Positions 18,059-26,805 of a stretch of 64,000 bases of DNA are shown one piece after another. Both the position numbers and the translations under genes were made by a program. Within the stretch, counting starts at the first letter, position 1. Every line of letters starts with the position of its first letter. Source of the DNA: Allomuricauda sp. (lineage in GTDB: Bacteria; Bacteroidota; Bacteroidia; Flavobacteriales; Flavobacteriaceae); contig NZ_PABT01000040.1 in NCBI RefSeq assembly GCF_002699205.1, positions 62,001 through 126,000 on the forward strand, given 5' to 3'. The notes below the pieces were generated by a model. It saw only the letters and a program-made list of their open reading frames with translations. It ran no database searches and had not been told where the DNA came from.

Positions 18059-18897
18059 TGTACCAATTGTAGTTTATAATTAACGTATGATTGTGCCAGC
18101 AGCCCGAATTTCTGATAGTTGGGCACTCGGATCCGGGTATTTTTAATTTCCAAAGGAGGAGTGCTCTGGAGCTTTTGGAGCAATTTTTTGTAATATCTAT
18201 AAGCGGTGTAAACACCGAACTTTGCCTGTTCCGGTAGTTGAATGATCCCAGAATATCCAAGGGCAAAATCGGCTTTTATTTCATCCACGATACGTTTTTT
18301 GGACACTTCATCAAGTTCCATCAAATCGGTATTTGGAAAATATGCCCGGTTCAGGTCTTCATGATCGGCTTTTAAATCGCGCAGAAAATTGACTTTCTGA
18401 AACGCGGAGCCCAAAGCCATGGCAGATTCTTTCAATGCATCATATTTCTCTTTGTCTCCTTTTACAAAAACACAAAGACACATCAAACCAACAACATCGG
18501 CAGAGCCATAAATGTATTCACGGTACTCATCAAAGGTTTCGTACTTTTTTTTGGTTAGGTCCATTCGCATACTCTTCATAAACGATTTCACCAAATGATG
18601 GGGGATATCATAGGTGTGGTACGTATGTTGAAAAGAGTTTAAAATAGGGTTCAGACTGATTTTATTGGCCAACGCCTGTTCCATATCTTTTTCAAAGGCA
18701 TCAAATAGTTTTCTTTTATCGTAATCGTGAAAGGAATCCACAATTTCATCGGCCAAGCGCACAAAGCCGTAAATGTTGTATATGTCGGCCCGAATTGATG
18801 GAGCCAACATTTTGGTAGCCAATGAAAACGAAGTACTGTAGGAACGGGTCACGATCTTACTGCAATTATAGGAAACGTCGTCAAAAATAGTTTTCAT
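18055..18897 (-). CDS. crtB: Phytoene synthase
   Basis: CrtB joins two geranylgeranyl diphosphates into phytoene, the first committed step of carotenoid synthesis. The 280-residue protein has both aspartate-rich motifs, ADEIVDSFHD and FLRDLKADHED, that bind the Mg-diphosphate. It overlaps crtI and crtZ by 4 bp each, so the three are translated from one message. Confidence 0.95.
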   Translation of the reverse strand: MKTIFDDVSYNCSKIVTRSYSTSFSLATKMLAPSIRADIYNIYGFVRLADEIVDSFHDYDKRKLFDAFEKDMEQALANKISLNPILNSFQHTYHTYDIPHHLVKSFMKSMRMDLTKKKYETFDEYREYIYGSADVVGLMCLCVFVKGDKEKYDALKESAMALGSAFQKVNFLRDLKADHEDLNRAYFPNTDLMELDEVSKKRIVDEIKADFALGYSGIIQLPEQAKFGVYTAYRYYKKLLQKLQSTPPLEIKNTRIRVPNYQKFGLLAQSYVNYKLQLVQ

Positions 18898-20354
18898 CTT
18901 TTTATTTCTTTAAGGATTAGATCGGCCACCAGTTTACCGGAAATCAGGGATGGTGGTACTCCTGGTCCGGGAACAGTCAACTGACCGGTAAAAAACAAGT
19001 TTTTTACCTTGCTACTTTTGAGGTTGGGTCGTAAAAAAGCGGTTTGGCGCAATGTGTTTGCCATACCGTAGGCATTGCCTTTATATGAGTTGTATTGGTC
19101 AACAAAATCGTTTACACAAAAACTTTCCCTAAAAAGTACTGAATTTTTTACAGTTTGATGCGTTAAATTTTCAAATCTATCCATCACAATATCAAAATAT
19201 TGGTTCCGGAGTTGGGGCGTATCCTCCAATCCGGGGGCGATGGGCACCAAGAAAAAACCTGTTTCCTTTCCGCTGGGAGCCATGGAAGAATCCGTTATGG
19301 AGGGAAAATTGGCATAGAACAATGGATTGCTCGGCCATTGAGGATGATCATAAATTTCTTCCGCATGCTTTTCAAAATCCGTATCAAAGAACAAATTATG
19401 ATGTTCTACATTTTTCAATTTTTTATCAAAACCAATATAAAAGAGTAGGGAAGAAGGCGCATACGTTTTTTTTTTCCAGTATGCTTCCGAATATTGTCTG
19501 TACTTTTTGTCCAAAAGGGTTTCTGAATGATGGTAATCAGCACCACTGACCACGTAGTCTGCAAGGTGGTTTCTCCCATTGCTCCGGATACCCAGAATTT
19601 CCCCTCCCGATACCAAAATATGGCTTGCGGGGCTATTTGTATGTATCGTCGCTCCCAATTCTTCGGCCAAGCTTTTCATGGCCTTGATTATTTCGTACAT
19701 ACCGCCCTTTGGGTGCCATGTGCCCAAGCCAAAATCGGCAAAATTCATAAAATTGTAAAAGGATGGGGTGTTGCTCGGCTTGGCGCCCAAAAAAAGTACG
19801 GGGAATTCCAAGGTGGAAACCAATTTTTGGTTTTTGAACCGCTTTCGTACTTGTTGACTGATGGTCTTAAAAAATTGGTCAACCTTTAAAATGGTTTCCT
19901 TGGTAACCAATTCCAAAGGGGACAGGCCTGGTCGAAGGACCACTTTGTTAATGGCAATATTGTAGTTTTCTTGTGCTTGGCTTATAAATTCCTTTAAATG
20001 TTTGCTGCTTCCGGTTTCGATACGCTCGAATTCTGCACAAATATTTTCCATACAATCCCCAATGGTCAGAACATCGTCATCAAAGAAAATTTTATATGCA
20101 GGATTCAGTTTGTCCAATTGATAGTAATCGGAAACCTTTTTGCCGAAGTCGCCAAAGAACTTTTCAAAGATATCGGGCATCCAATACCAGCTTGGTCCTA
20201 GATCGAACGTAAAACCATCCTTTGTAAATTGCCTTGCCCTGCCACCTACCGTATTGTTTTTCTCGAATATCTCGACCTCATGGCCGGCTTTTGCCAAATA
20301 GCAAGAGGCGGAGAGGGAGGAGAAACCAGAACCAATGACAATTATTTTTTTCAT
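18894..20354 (-). CDS. crtI: Phytoene desaturase
   Basis: CrtI desaturates phytoene to lycopene in one enzyme. The 486-residue flavoprotein begins with the dinucleotide-binding motif VIGSGFSSLSASCYLAKAG and a family motif NNTVGGRARQF. The C-terminal GQLTVPGPGVPPSLISGK is the carotenoid desaturase signature. It starts 7 bp after the regulator gene stop, so it is in the same operon. Confidence 0.95.
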   Translation of the reverse strand: MKKIIVIGSGFSSLSASCYLAKAGHEVEIFEKNNTVGGRARQFTKDGFTFDLGPSWYWMPDIFEKFFGDFGKKVSDYYQLDKLNPAYKIFFDDDVLTIGDCMENICAEFERIETGSSKHLKEFISQAQENYNIAINKVVLRPGLSPLELVTKETILKVDQFFKTISQQVRKRFKNQKLVSTLEFPVLFLGAKPSNTPSFYNFMNFADFGLGTWHPKGGMYEIIKAMKSLAEELGATIHTNSPASHILVSGGEILGIRSNGRNHLADYVVSGADYHHSETLLDKKYRQYSEAYWKKKTYAPSSLLFYIGFDKKLKNVEHHNLFFDTDFEKHAEEIYDHPQWPSNPLFYANFPSITDSSMAPSGKETGFFLVPIAPGLEDTPQLRNQYFDIVMDRFENLTHQTVKNSVLFRESFCVNDFVDQYNSYKGNAYGMANTLRQTAFLRPNLKSSKVKNLFFTGQLTVPGPGVPPSLISGKLVADLILKEIKR

Positions 20355-20361
20355 TTTAGTT

Positions 20362-21261
20362 TTAAAGTGATTCTATCAGCTGATCGATGTTCTTGAATAT
20401 TTTGATGGCCCCTTTGGGCCTGTCTTCACCGATTTCTTGAACCTGGTGCCCGAGGACCCAAAATTTGGAACCTGGGGATTTTTGCAATACGGCCTCAATT
20501 TTTTCAAAATAACCATTGATGTCACCCTTGCTCGGCGAAACGGTAAAATAGGAGACAAACTGGACGTTGTCATAGTATTTGAACAAGTCTTCCAAACTGT
20601 CAATTGGCATCGTCTGCCCCAAGTAGATTGTTTTGTGCCCGTGCAAAGCCAATTGGTAGTTGATATATAGAAGGCCCAATTCGTGAATTTCATTCTCTGG
20701 AAGGAACAGTACATAAACTTCATCGTGTTTTGTGGGCGACTCCAATTGAAGTTTCTCTGTATGGGTATATATTTTTTGTTTGATCAGATTGGATATAAAA
20801 TGCTCGTGGGCAGGACTTATGGTATTGGTCTGCCATAACAGTCCCAACTCGTTCAACAGTGGGATAAAGACTTCATTAAAAATTTGGGAGAACGATTTTT
20901 CCTCCATGAGTTCATTATAGGTCCTCAGGAAAAGGGACTGGTCAAAATTGAGCATGGCCAGCTTAAAAGCGTTGATGGCATGACTTTTTTCACTTTTAAG
21001 GGAAATAATTTCTTTGACCAACGAAGGTATTTTTTCATCACCCAATTTGGCTATTTTGGAAATTTTATACCCGTTTTTGTACAGCAAAGTAACGTTGAGT
21101 AGCTTTTGAAGACTTTCCAGATTGTATGTCCGTATGTTTGTATCTGTTCGTTCGGGACTGAACAAATTGTATCTCTTTTCCCAGATTCGAATAGTATGGG
21201 CCTTGATTCCAGAAAGGTTTTCCATATCCCGAATACTGAACGATGTCTTTACATTGTTCAT
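20362..21261 (-). CDS. MerR-type regulator with cobalamin-binding-like domains (CarH/LitR-like)
   Basis: A 299-residue regulator with an N-terminal MerR helix-turn-helix (FSIRDMENLSGIKAHTIRIWEKRYNLF) and a C-terminal domain like those of CarH/LitR photoreceptors. W-x9-EH is present (LLWQTNTISPAHEH), and the cobalamin loop DxHxxG appears as EIHELG, keeping the histidine ligand. CarH represses carotenoid genes in the dark with adenosylcobalamin and releases DNA in light. Its position as first gene of the crt operon fits that role. Light dependence is inferred, not shown. Confidence 0.88.
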   Translation of the reverse strand: MNNVKTSFSIRDMENLSGIKAHTIRIWEKRYNLFSPERTDTNIRTYNLESLQKLLNVTLLYKNGYKISKIAKLGDEKIPSLVKEIISLKSEKSHAINAFKLAMLNFDQSLFLRTYNELMEEKSFSQIFNEVFIPLLNELGLLWQTNTISPAHEHFISNLIKQKIYTHTEKLQLESPTKHDEVYVLFLPENEIHELGLLYINYQLALHGHKTIYLGQTMPIDSLEDLFKYYDNVQFVSYFTVSPSKGDINGYFEKIEAVLQKSPGSKFWVLGHQVQEIGEDRPKGAIKIFKNIDQLIESL

Positions 21262-21267
21262 CTTTTA

Positions 21268-21290
21268 TTGTTAAAAGTTAAACAAATTTA
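21268..21290 (-). promoter_or_regulatory. Carotenoid operon promoter overlapped by an imperfect palindrome
   Basis: On the minus strand TAAATTTG (21283-21290) matches the -7 box. An imperfect 18-bp palindrome with TTGTT/AACAA outer arms covers 21268-21285, touching the -7 box and the region just before the start codon at 21261. It is a candidate operator for the adjacent MerR-type regulator. No clear -33 TTG was found. Confidence 0.45.
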
Positions 21291-21400
21291 CACTTAAAAA
21301 GATGGCATCCTAGTTTTTTGTCATAAAATTTGGACTCTTATCCGAGAATATCAGTCTTTTAGGGAAAGTGTGGGAATTCTATGGGTAGTGTTTAAAAACA

Positions 21401-21427
21401 GAAAAACCGCAATGATTGCGGTTTTTC
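21401..21427 (-). terminator. Bidirectional terminator downstream of tRNA-Leu
   Basis: The arms GAAAAACCGCAAT and ATTGCGGTTTTTC are perfect complements around a central G. A-run and T-run flanks make it work in both directions. It lies 4 bp past the tRNA 3' end and also shields the upstream side of the carotenoid operon. Confidence 0.85.
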
Positions 21428-21431
21428 TTTG

Positions 21432-21515
21432 TGCCCACGACTGGAGTCGAACCAGCACGTCCTTTCGAACACTACCCCCTCAAGGTAGCGTGTCTACCAA
21501 TTCCACCACGTGGGC
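21432..21515 (-). tRNA. tRNA-Leu (anticodon GAG)
   Basis: The minus strand begins GCCCACG and ends CGTGGGC plus discriminator A, forming a perfect 7-bp acceptor stem. The D-loop region GGTGGAATTGGTAGACACG is typical of leucine tRNAs. The anticodon loop TTGAGGG gives GAG, reading CUU/CUC codons. A long variable arm and the T-loop GGTTCGACTCC complete an 84-nt class II tRNA. CCA is not encoded. Confidence 0.97.
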
Positions 21516-21534
21516 CTTTGGAATTTTAAGTGTG

Positions 21535-21542
21535 CAAATATA
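21535..21542 (-). promoter_or_regulatory. -7 box of the tRNA-Leu promoter
   Basis: On the minus strand TATATTTG matches TAnnTTTG and would start transcription near 21529, about 14 nt before the mature tRNA 5' end. No well-spaced -33 TTG was found. Confidence 0.5.
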
Positions 21543-21679
21543 ATTTTTTTGTCCAAAAGGACAGGAATTTAAGGGCTTTTTATAATGGTTGTTTTTATCT
21601 GATAACCACTTTACCTGCTTTGGACAAAAATCATTGAGATCAATAAAAATGTTTTAAGAATCTTTATTGTCAATGTGGA

Positions 21680-21826
21680 TCATTGTTTGCCTATGGTCCC
21701 AAGGCTGATGTTTTCAATGGGGTTTATGGGAACATGGATATGTTCAGCAAGATGTTGAGCCTCTAAAAGTGGCGTCAGTGCTTGATGTTCTGAGTTTTTG
21801 TTCCTGATTGCAATTAAATCATAGGG
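21680..21826 (-). other. Open reading extension in frame with the acyl-CoA ligase after its stop
   Basis: Directly after the ligase TAA, the same frame stays open for 48 codons to a TGA at 21680-21682. It reads protein-like (for example ALTPLLEAQHLAEHIHVP) but has no ATG. It may be a remnant of a gene fused or deleted here, or chance. The rest of the 311-bp gap 21516-21826 shows only the tRNA promoter. Confidence 0.3.
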
Positions 21827-23320
21827 TTATGCCATGTCTCTTTCCTTCATGAAGGTGCTCTTCAAAGTTTTCCGATCGATTTTTCCCGTATCCCCTTTGG
21901 GAATTGAATCTATAAAATGAATTTCTGTGGGCACTTTGAATTTGGCAAGGTTTTTCATGCAATAGTCACGAATTTCTTCTGAACTGATTTCTTTTCCTTT
22001 TACGATCAATGCAGCACCACATTCCCCCCATTTTTCGTGGGGAATCCCGAAAACAACAGCTTCATTAATGGCTTCATGCTGAAGCAGTACACGTTCAACT
22101 TCGACTGGGTATACATTTTCACCCCCACTGATATACATGTGTTTTTTTCGGTCCACTATAAATAGGAACCCTTCTTGGTCCATCAGGGCAACATCCCCTG
22201 TTTTAAACCATCCTTCGGACTTACTGTTTGCTGTGGCTTTGTCATTTTTCCAATATCCAGGGGTTACCATGGGGCCGGATATCCATAGTTCTCCCGGTTC
22301 GTTCGGGGGGAGATTGTTTTCATTGTCGTCCACAATCCGAACTTGAACGTAAAAATTGGGTTTGCCAATGGACCCCTGTTTTCTTTCGGCCTCCCTTTGA
22401 TGGAGCGATGTTAGGTTCGGGCCTACTTCGGTCAAACCATAACCTTGGCGGATAGGGACTTTTTTGTTGTGATATTTTCTGATCAAAGGTGTTGGCATAC
22501 TTTCTCCTCCAACAATAATATAGTTGAGAAAGCTGATATCCGTTGATTCAAACTCTGGAAGCTCGGCAATCATCTTTAACATTGTGGGGACACCCATAAA
22601 AAGGTCGAGCTTTTCGGAGACAATGGATCTTAATATTTTTTCTGCATCAAACTTTTTGAACATGATTATGGTTCCGCCATGGTGCAAAACCGGTGTCAGG
22701 AGTACGTTCCAACCTCCGGTGTGAAAAAGTGGCATGCAGTTAAGGGTTTTGGTGGTACTACTTATTGTCAAGCTAAGTGCGGTATTGATACTGTTCCAAA
22801 AAAGCATTTTATGCGTGTACAACGTTCCTTTTGGAAAACCGGTGGTGCCACTTGTGTACAGGATAAAAATGGGGTCTTCTTCATTTACCTGTTCCTCATA
22901 TTCGGGACTTTCATCATCAATAAAATGGATAAAAGGGGCAATGGGCTCATAGGTGGCCTCATATTTTAACCCATGGACATCGTAGGATCCTTCACTGTAC
23001 AATACCAGGGAACATTCGGAATCCCCAAGTAGATATTCCACTTCAGCATGGGCGAGGCGGTAATTGATGGGGACGAGAATTATCCCCATTTTTTGTGCGG
23101 CACCAAAAAGTAGTACCTGGGTAAGGTCGTTTTCAGCAATGATGGCAATTCTGTCCCCTTTTTTTAACTGGTACTTATCCTTTAGATAGTATGAAATACT
23201 ATTGGATGCATTGTTTATTTGGCGGTATGTAAGTGTCGTGCCTGATTCAGCATCTTTTAAGGCAATTTTGTCAGGGGTATAACCCGCCCATTTTTTGAAC
23301 CAATCAAAAGTGTTGATCAT
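21827..23320 (-). CDS. AMP-forming acyl-CoA synthetase
   Basis: A 497-residue member of the adenylate-forming enzyme family that activates a carboxylic acid to its CoA thioester. The P-loop-like motif YTSGTTGFPKGT is intact, as are GYGLTE, the GWFKTGD hinge region and the C-terminal lysine motif PKGDTGKIDRKTL. Long- or medium-chain fatty acids are typical substrates, but this cannot be fixed from sequence. It is the last gene of the TonB receptor cluster, 12 bp after the KAS III-like gene. Confidence 0.9.
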   Translation of the reverse strand: MINTFDWFKKWAGYTPDKIALKDAESGTTLTYRQINNASNSISYYLKDKYQLKKGDRIAIIAENDLTQVLLFGAAQKMGIILVPINYRLAHAEVEYLLGDSECSLVLYSEGSYDVHGLKYEATYEPIAPFIHFIDDESPEYEEQVNEEDPIFILYTSGTTGFPKGTLYTHKMLFWNSINTALSLTISSTTKTLNCMPLFHTGGWNVLLTPVLHHGGTIIMFKKFDAEKILRSIVSEKLDLFMGVPTMLKMIAELPEFESTDISFLNYIIVGGESMPTPLIRKYHNKKVPIRQGYGLTEVGPNLTSLHQREAERKQGSIGKPNFYVQVRIVDDNENNLPPNEPGELWISGPMVTPGYWKNDKATANSKSEGWFKTGDVALMDQEGFLFIVDRKKHMYISGGENVYPVEVERVLLQHEAINEAVVFGIPHEKWGECGAALIVKGKEISSEEIRDYCMKNLAKFKVPTEIHFIDSIPKGDTGKIDRKTLKSTFMKERDMA

Positions 23321-23332
23321 AATACGTTAAAG

Positions 23333-24319
23333 TTACAGTATAAAAGCATTTGCGGCAAAGGCCAATCCACCTCCAGAACCGATGAAAAATAATGTATCCC
23401 CTTCTTTTATTCGTTCGTTTTCCCAAGCTTTGTGCAAGGCCATGGGAATACATGCTGACCCGGTATAACCATAGTGGTGCATAACGGTATAAGCTTTGTC
23501 TTCGTGGGCCCCCAATATTTTTAGTGTTTCCCTAATGGCATTTATATTGATCTGTGTAATCAGGAATTGGTCTACCTCCTTAATGTCAATCTTCATTTGA
23601 TCGGCCAATTGTTTGGCCAACATGCTCCACATTTGGGGATTTAGCTCGGGCGGAAATTTCTTTACAAACTTTAAGCGATGGTCTTTATGTTCGATAACGT
23701 CATGGTCTATTGGGGTTTTGGTCCCTCCGGCATAAATACCCATCCAATCGGCATATTCTCCTTTCGAGATTAATTGGCCTATCTGGTGCCCTTTATTTTT
23801 TTCTTCGGTAGCGGTCAAAATAACGGCTCCTGCACCATCAGCAAAGAGCGTAACGGTCTTTTTATCTTTTTTGTCCAAGTATTTGCTCATTCCGTAGGCA
23901 CCAATGACCATAATTTTGTCCAGCCCGCCGCTTTTGATGTAGTGTGCCGCAGTTTCTGTTGCGGTTACGAACCCTGCGCACGCTGCGTTCAAATCGAATG
24001 TTCCTGCGTTTACGGCTCCGATTCGATGCTGCACTACTGCTGCTGTTGAAGGGGAGATATATTCTGGGGTATCGGTTGCGATAATGAGCAAATCCAGATC
24101 GGAAGCCTTTAGACCTGCATTTTTTAATGCGGCATTTGCCGCTTTTTCACAAAGGTCGGCGGTGGATTCATTATCCCTGCACCATCTTCGTTCAAAAATC
24201 TCTACATTTTCCCTTAACCAGGTATCTACATCCTCGCCCAATAACTCATTGAAATAAGCATTGGTATATATGTCCTCGGGAACATACATTCCCGAGGATA
24301 CAATTTTTGCATTTTTCAT
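23333..24319 (-). CDS. 3-oxoacyl-ACP synthase III-like thiolase-fold protein with altered active site
   Basis: A 328-residue thiolase-fold protein similar to FabH. The acyl-accepting cysteine is kept (C114 in NAACAGFVTA). Aligned by eye with E. coli FabH, the catalytic His of PHQAN is Thr255 (ITQIN), and the Asn of GNTSA is Tyr285 (GYTGSA). Decarboxylative condensation normally needs both, so this protein may instead transfer an acyl group to another nucleophile. It lies between the acyl-CoA ligase and the TonB receptor in one operon. Confidence 0.82.
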   Translation of the reverse strand: MKNAKIVSSGMYVPEDIYTNAYFNELLGEDVDTWLRENVEIFERRWCRDNESTADLCEKAANAALKNAGLKASDLDLLIIATDTPEYISPSTAAVVQHRIGAVNAGTFDLNAACAGFVTATETAAHYIKSGGLDKIMVIGAYGMSKYLDKKDKKTVTLFADGAGAVILTATEEKNKGHQIGQLISKGEYADWMGIYAGGTKTPIDHDVIEHKDHRLKFVKKFPPELNPQMWSMLAKQLADQMKIDIKEVDQFLITQININAIRETLKILGAHEDKAYTVMHHYGYTGSACIPMALHKAWENERIKEGDTLFFIGSGGGLAFAANAFIL

Positions 24320-24338
24320 TTATGCTTTGGTTGTTTTG

Positions 24339-26780
24339 TTAATCCAAATTCAATTTTGCTTCCAGTACGTACAGGCCTCCGGTTGGGGGAGCTGCGGTAA
24401 ATTCCCTCATTTCTGTATTGAACAGATTGGTGGCCGCGAACGAAAGCGTAAAGTTTTTATTAAAGTGATAGCCAAAGTTGAGGTCGAAGGTCACGAAGCC
24501 TCCCAAAGGCCCATAGTTGTAGGAATCTGTACTTTTTGAGTCCTCAACAATTGGGGTTCCCCTGTACGTATAGCCCGGCAAAGTTTCTGATGCTATCTGG
24601 TAGCTGGAGAAATAGTTGTACTCCTCCACCCATCGGCTAAATGCCGAAGCAAAGAATTTTTCTCCGTTGTAGTTTAGTCCAGCACCGATTTTATTGGTTG
24701 GGGAGTTGATCAAAAAGTCCAAAAAGTTGACTTCACCATCATTGTTGAAGTCATTGTCCATGTCATTTTCATCAAATGAGTAATCAAAATAAGAATAGTT
24801 GGCGGTTACGTTCCATTTTGGTGAAATGCTATAGGTCAAAGCTAGATCGGCACCGTAGGTGTTGACTTGTCCAAAGTTGATGTAGGTGGCCACCAATCCA
24901 TTGTAAATGGCATACCCGGACTGTACTTCCTCAATGGGGGTGTCCCCTCTATGTGTGGCCACTCCTATTACAGTGACCGGACTTAGAAAGTCTTTGTTGA
25001 CATTGTAATAGGCATTAAAATCTCCGTAGAGTTTTGGGGATAAAGATCCGCGATACCCTATTTCGTAAGTATCAACTTTTTCCACGCCCTGTGCTGGAAT
25101 TACGGTTCCATCGGTCAAGGTGAAACCGTCGGAGTTGCCCAGAATCAATCCGGAGAATAAATTTCCATACATGTTAAGAATGGTGGGGGCGGCAATACCT
25201 TGACCATAGGTAAAACGCAAGGTTCCTTTGTCAAACTCTTTGAGTACCCCAAACTTGGGAACCACATTGGTCCCGTAGATTTCATGATTGTCTATACGTG
25301 TGGCGGCAATACCCCGAAACCCGCTCCCGAAATCATAATCCAAATGGATATATCCACCTAGTTGGGCAACGTCTATATAATCGTCCTCATCTTCATCAAG
25401 AAGATAAGAGCCATGACTGTTGGCCTTGTCCAATTGCCATTGAAGTCCTGTCACTAAATCCAAACGATCGTCGAAAAGCGAGTTTGAATACTGCATTTCG
25501 GCGTTCCATCTTTTGGAATCATCGATAAATCGGGCTCCACTTTCGTATGAAAATTCTCCCGAGGCCTCTTCTTCGGACATGCCGGCATCAATGCCACGAT
25601 AGTATTGTTTTGTCCTGTCGTCAATAGAGTAGGTATCGTCTGTTTTACTGGTGGTGTAATATACCTGGGCAAAGAAATTTCTTGTGTTGAAACGTAACTG
25701 TCCAAAACTTATCCTCCAATCAATGATTTGATTTCTGCCCACGTTGGTAGGGGAAAGGTAAGTACTGTTGCTATGCCCATAGGTGGCGATAAGGTCGGTA
25801 CCTTCGGTTGGTGAATAGTAGGCACTGGCCTCTGTCTTTAAAAACTTGACATCGTTGTCCAGGTCATATTCGGGGTATCCTTCGGTGACACCGTCCAAGT
25901 TCCGATCTATATAAACGGAGTCCGCATATATAAATTCTGTGGCCTTTGTGTATTCCCCGGTAGCCTTGAACGCCCATTTATCACTAAGTTTTTTTGCTAT
26001 TCGCAATCTTCCGGAATAGTATCCGTTTCCATCGCTGTTCACGCCCAAGTTAGTGGCGACGGTAATGCCTTCCGATCTTCTGGGATCCTTTGTAATGGTA
26101 TTGAGCAAGCCATTATGGGCATTTGGCCCATAGAGGGTGGCGTTGGGTCCCAAGACCACCTCAATCTGCTCAATGTCTTCCTTTATCGTTGTGGTCAGTG
26201 GCCCCATGGGAAGTCCGGTGGCGATCAAACTGGATATACGGCCATCCGCCACTTGTAAATTTTTGGAGTTAAAATTTGAATTGAACCCTCTTATGTTGAA
26301 AGCGGGGGTGGCAATACCTGCCCTGAAATAATCTATTCCCTTTTTTCGCGACAACAGCTCCGCTGGGTTTCCCGCATATTCATTTATCTGCCTCGGGGAG
26401 ATGGTCACTACCGTTGCAGGTGAGTTTGTGATTTTTTCAGCTTTTTTAGATCCGGAAACAATGACCACTTCATCTAGGCTCATACTTGCTTGGAGGGTTA
26501 CATTGATGGTCGCCCCCGAAGCGTCCAAGGTAATGGGTCTGGCCACTGGGGAAAACCCGATATAGGAAAACTGGATGATATGTTTCCCTTCTTTTAAAAG
26601 GAGTTCATAGTTTCCGTTGGCATCGGTGGTTGTTCCCACACTGATCTCGGCCACATAAACGCTCGCGCCCTCAAGGGGGTTGCCCTCTTCATCGGTAACG
26701 GTACCGCTTACAGCAACTTCTTGGGCCAACAATCCTGTCATGCCCATGAACAATACTAATAGTGTCTGTAATAGTTTCAT
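24339..26780 (-). CDS. TonB-dependent outer membrane receptor with carboxypeptidase-like N-domain
   Basis: An 813-residue outer membrane receptor. A signal peptide ends at LLAQ, followed by a carboxypeptidase D regulatory-like domain (about 22-100), a plug domain (about 115-235, with NIRGFNSNFNSKN and VVLGPNATLYGPNAHNG), and a beta-barrel ending in an aromatic/acidic strand. No SusD partner lies beside it, so it resembles siderophore- or small-molecule-type receptors rather than SusC glycan systems. It is encoded between an exported hydrolase and a KAS III-like enzyme. The ligand is unknown. Confidence 0.92.
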   Translation of the reverse strand: MKLLQTLLVLFMGMTGLLAQEVAVSGTVTDEEGNPLEGASVYVAEISVGTTTDANGNYELLLKEGKHIIQFSYIGFSPVARPITLDASGATINVTLQASMSLDEVVIVSGSKKAEKITNSPATVVTISPRQINEYAGNPAELLSRKKGIDYFRAGIATPAFNIRGFNSNFNSKNLQVADGRISSLIATGLPMGPLTTTIKEDIEQIEVVLGPNATLYGPNAHNGLLNTITKDPRRSEGITVATNLGVNSDGNGYYSGRLRIAKKLSDKWAFKATGEYTKATEFIYADSVYIDRNLDGVTEGYPEYDLDNDVKFLKTEASAYYSPTEGTDLIATYGHSNSTYLSPTNVGRNQIIDWRISFGQLRFNTRNFFAQVYYTTSKTDDTYSIDDRTKQYYRGIDAGMSEEEASGEFSYESGARFIDDSKRWNAEMQYSNSLFDDRLDLVTGLQWQLDKANSHGSYLLDEDEDDYIDVAQLGGYIHLDYDFGSGFRGIAATRIDNHEIYGTNVVPKFGVLKEFDKGTLRFTYGQGIAAPTILNMYGNLFSGLILGNSDGFTLTDGTVIPAQGVEKVDTYEIGYRGSLSPKLYGDFNAYYNVNKDFLSPVTVIGVATHRGDTPIEEVQSGYAIYNGLVATYINFGQVNTYGADLALTYSISPKWNVTANYSYFDYSFDENDMDNDFNNDGEVNFLDFLINSPTNKIGAGLNYNGEKFFASAFSRWVEEYNYFSSYQIASETLPGYTYRGTPIVEDSKSTDSYNYGPLGGFVTFDLNFGYHFNKNFTLSFAATNLFNTEMREFTAAPPTGGLYVLEAKLNLD

Positions 26781-26805
26781 TGTTTGTTTAAGTTTAGTTA
26801 ATTAA

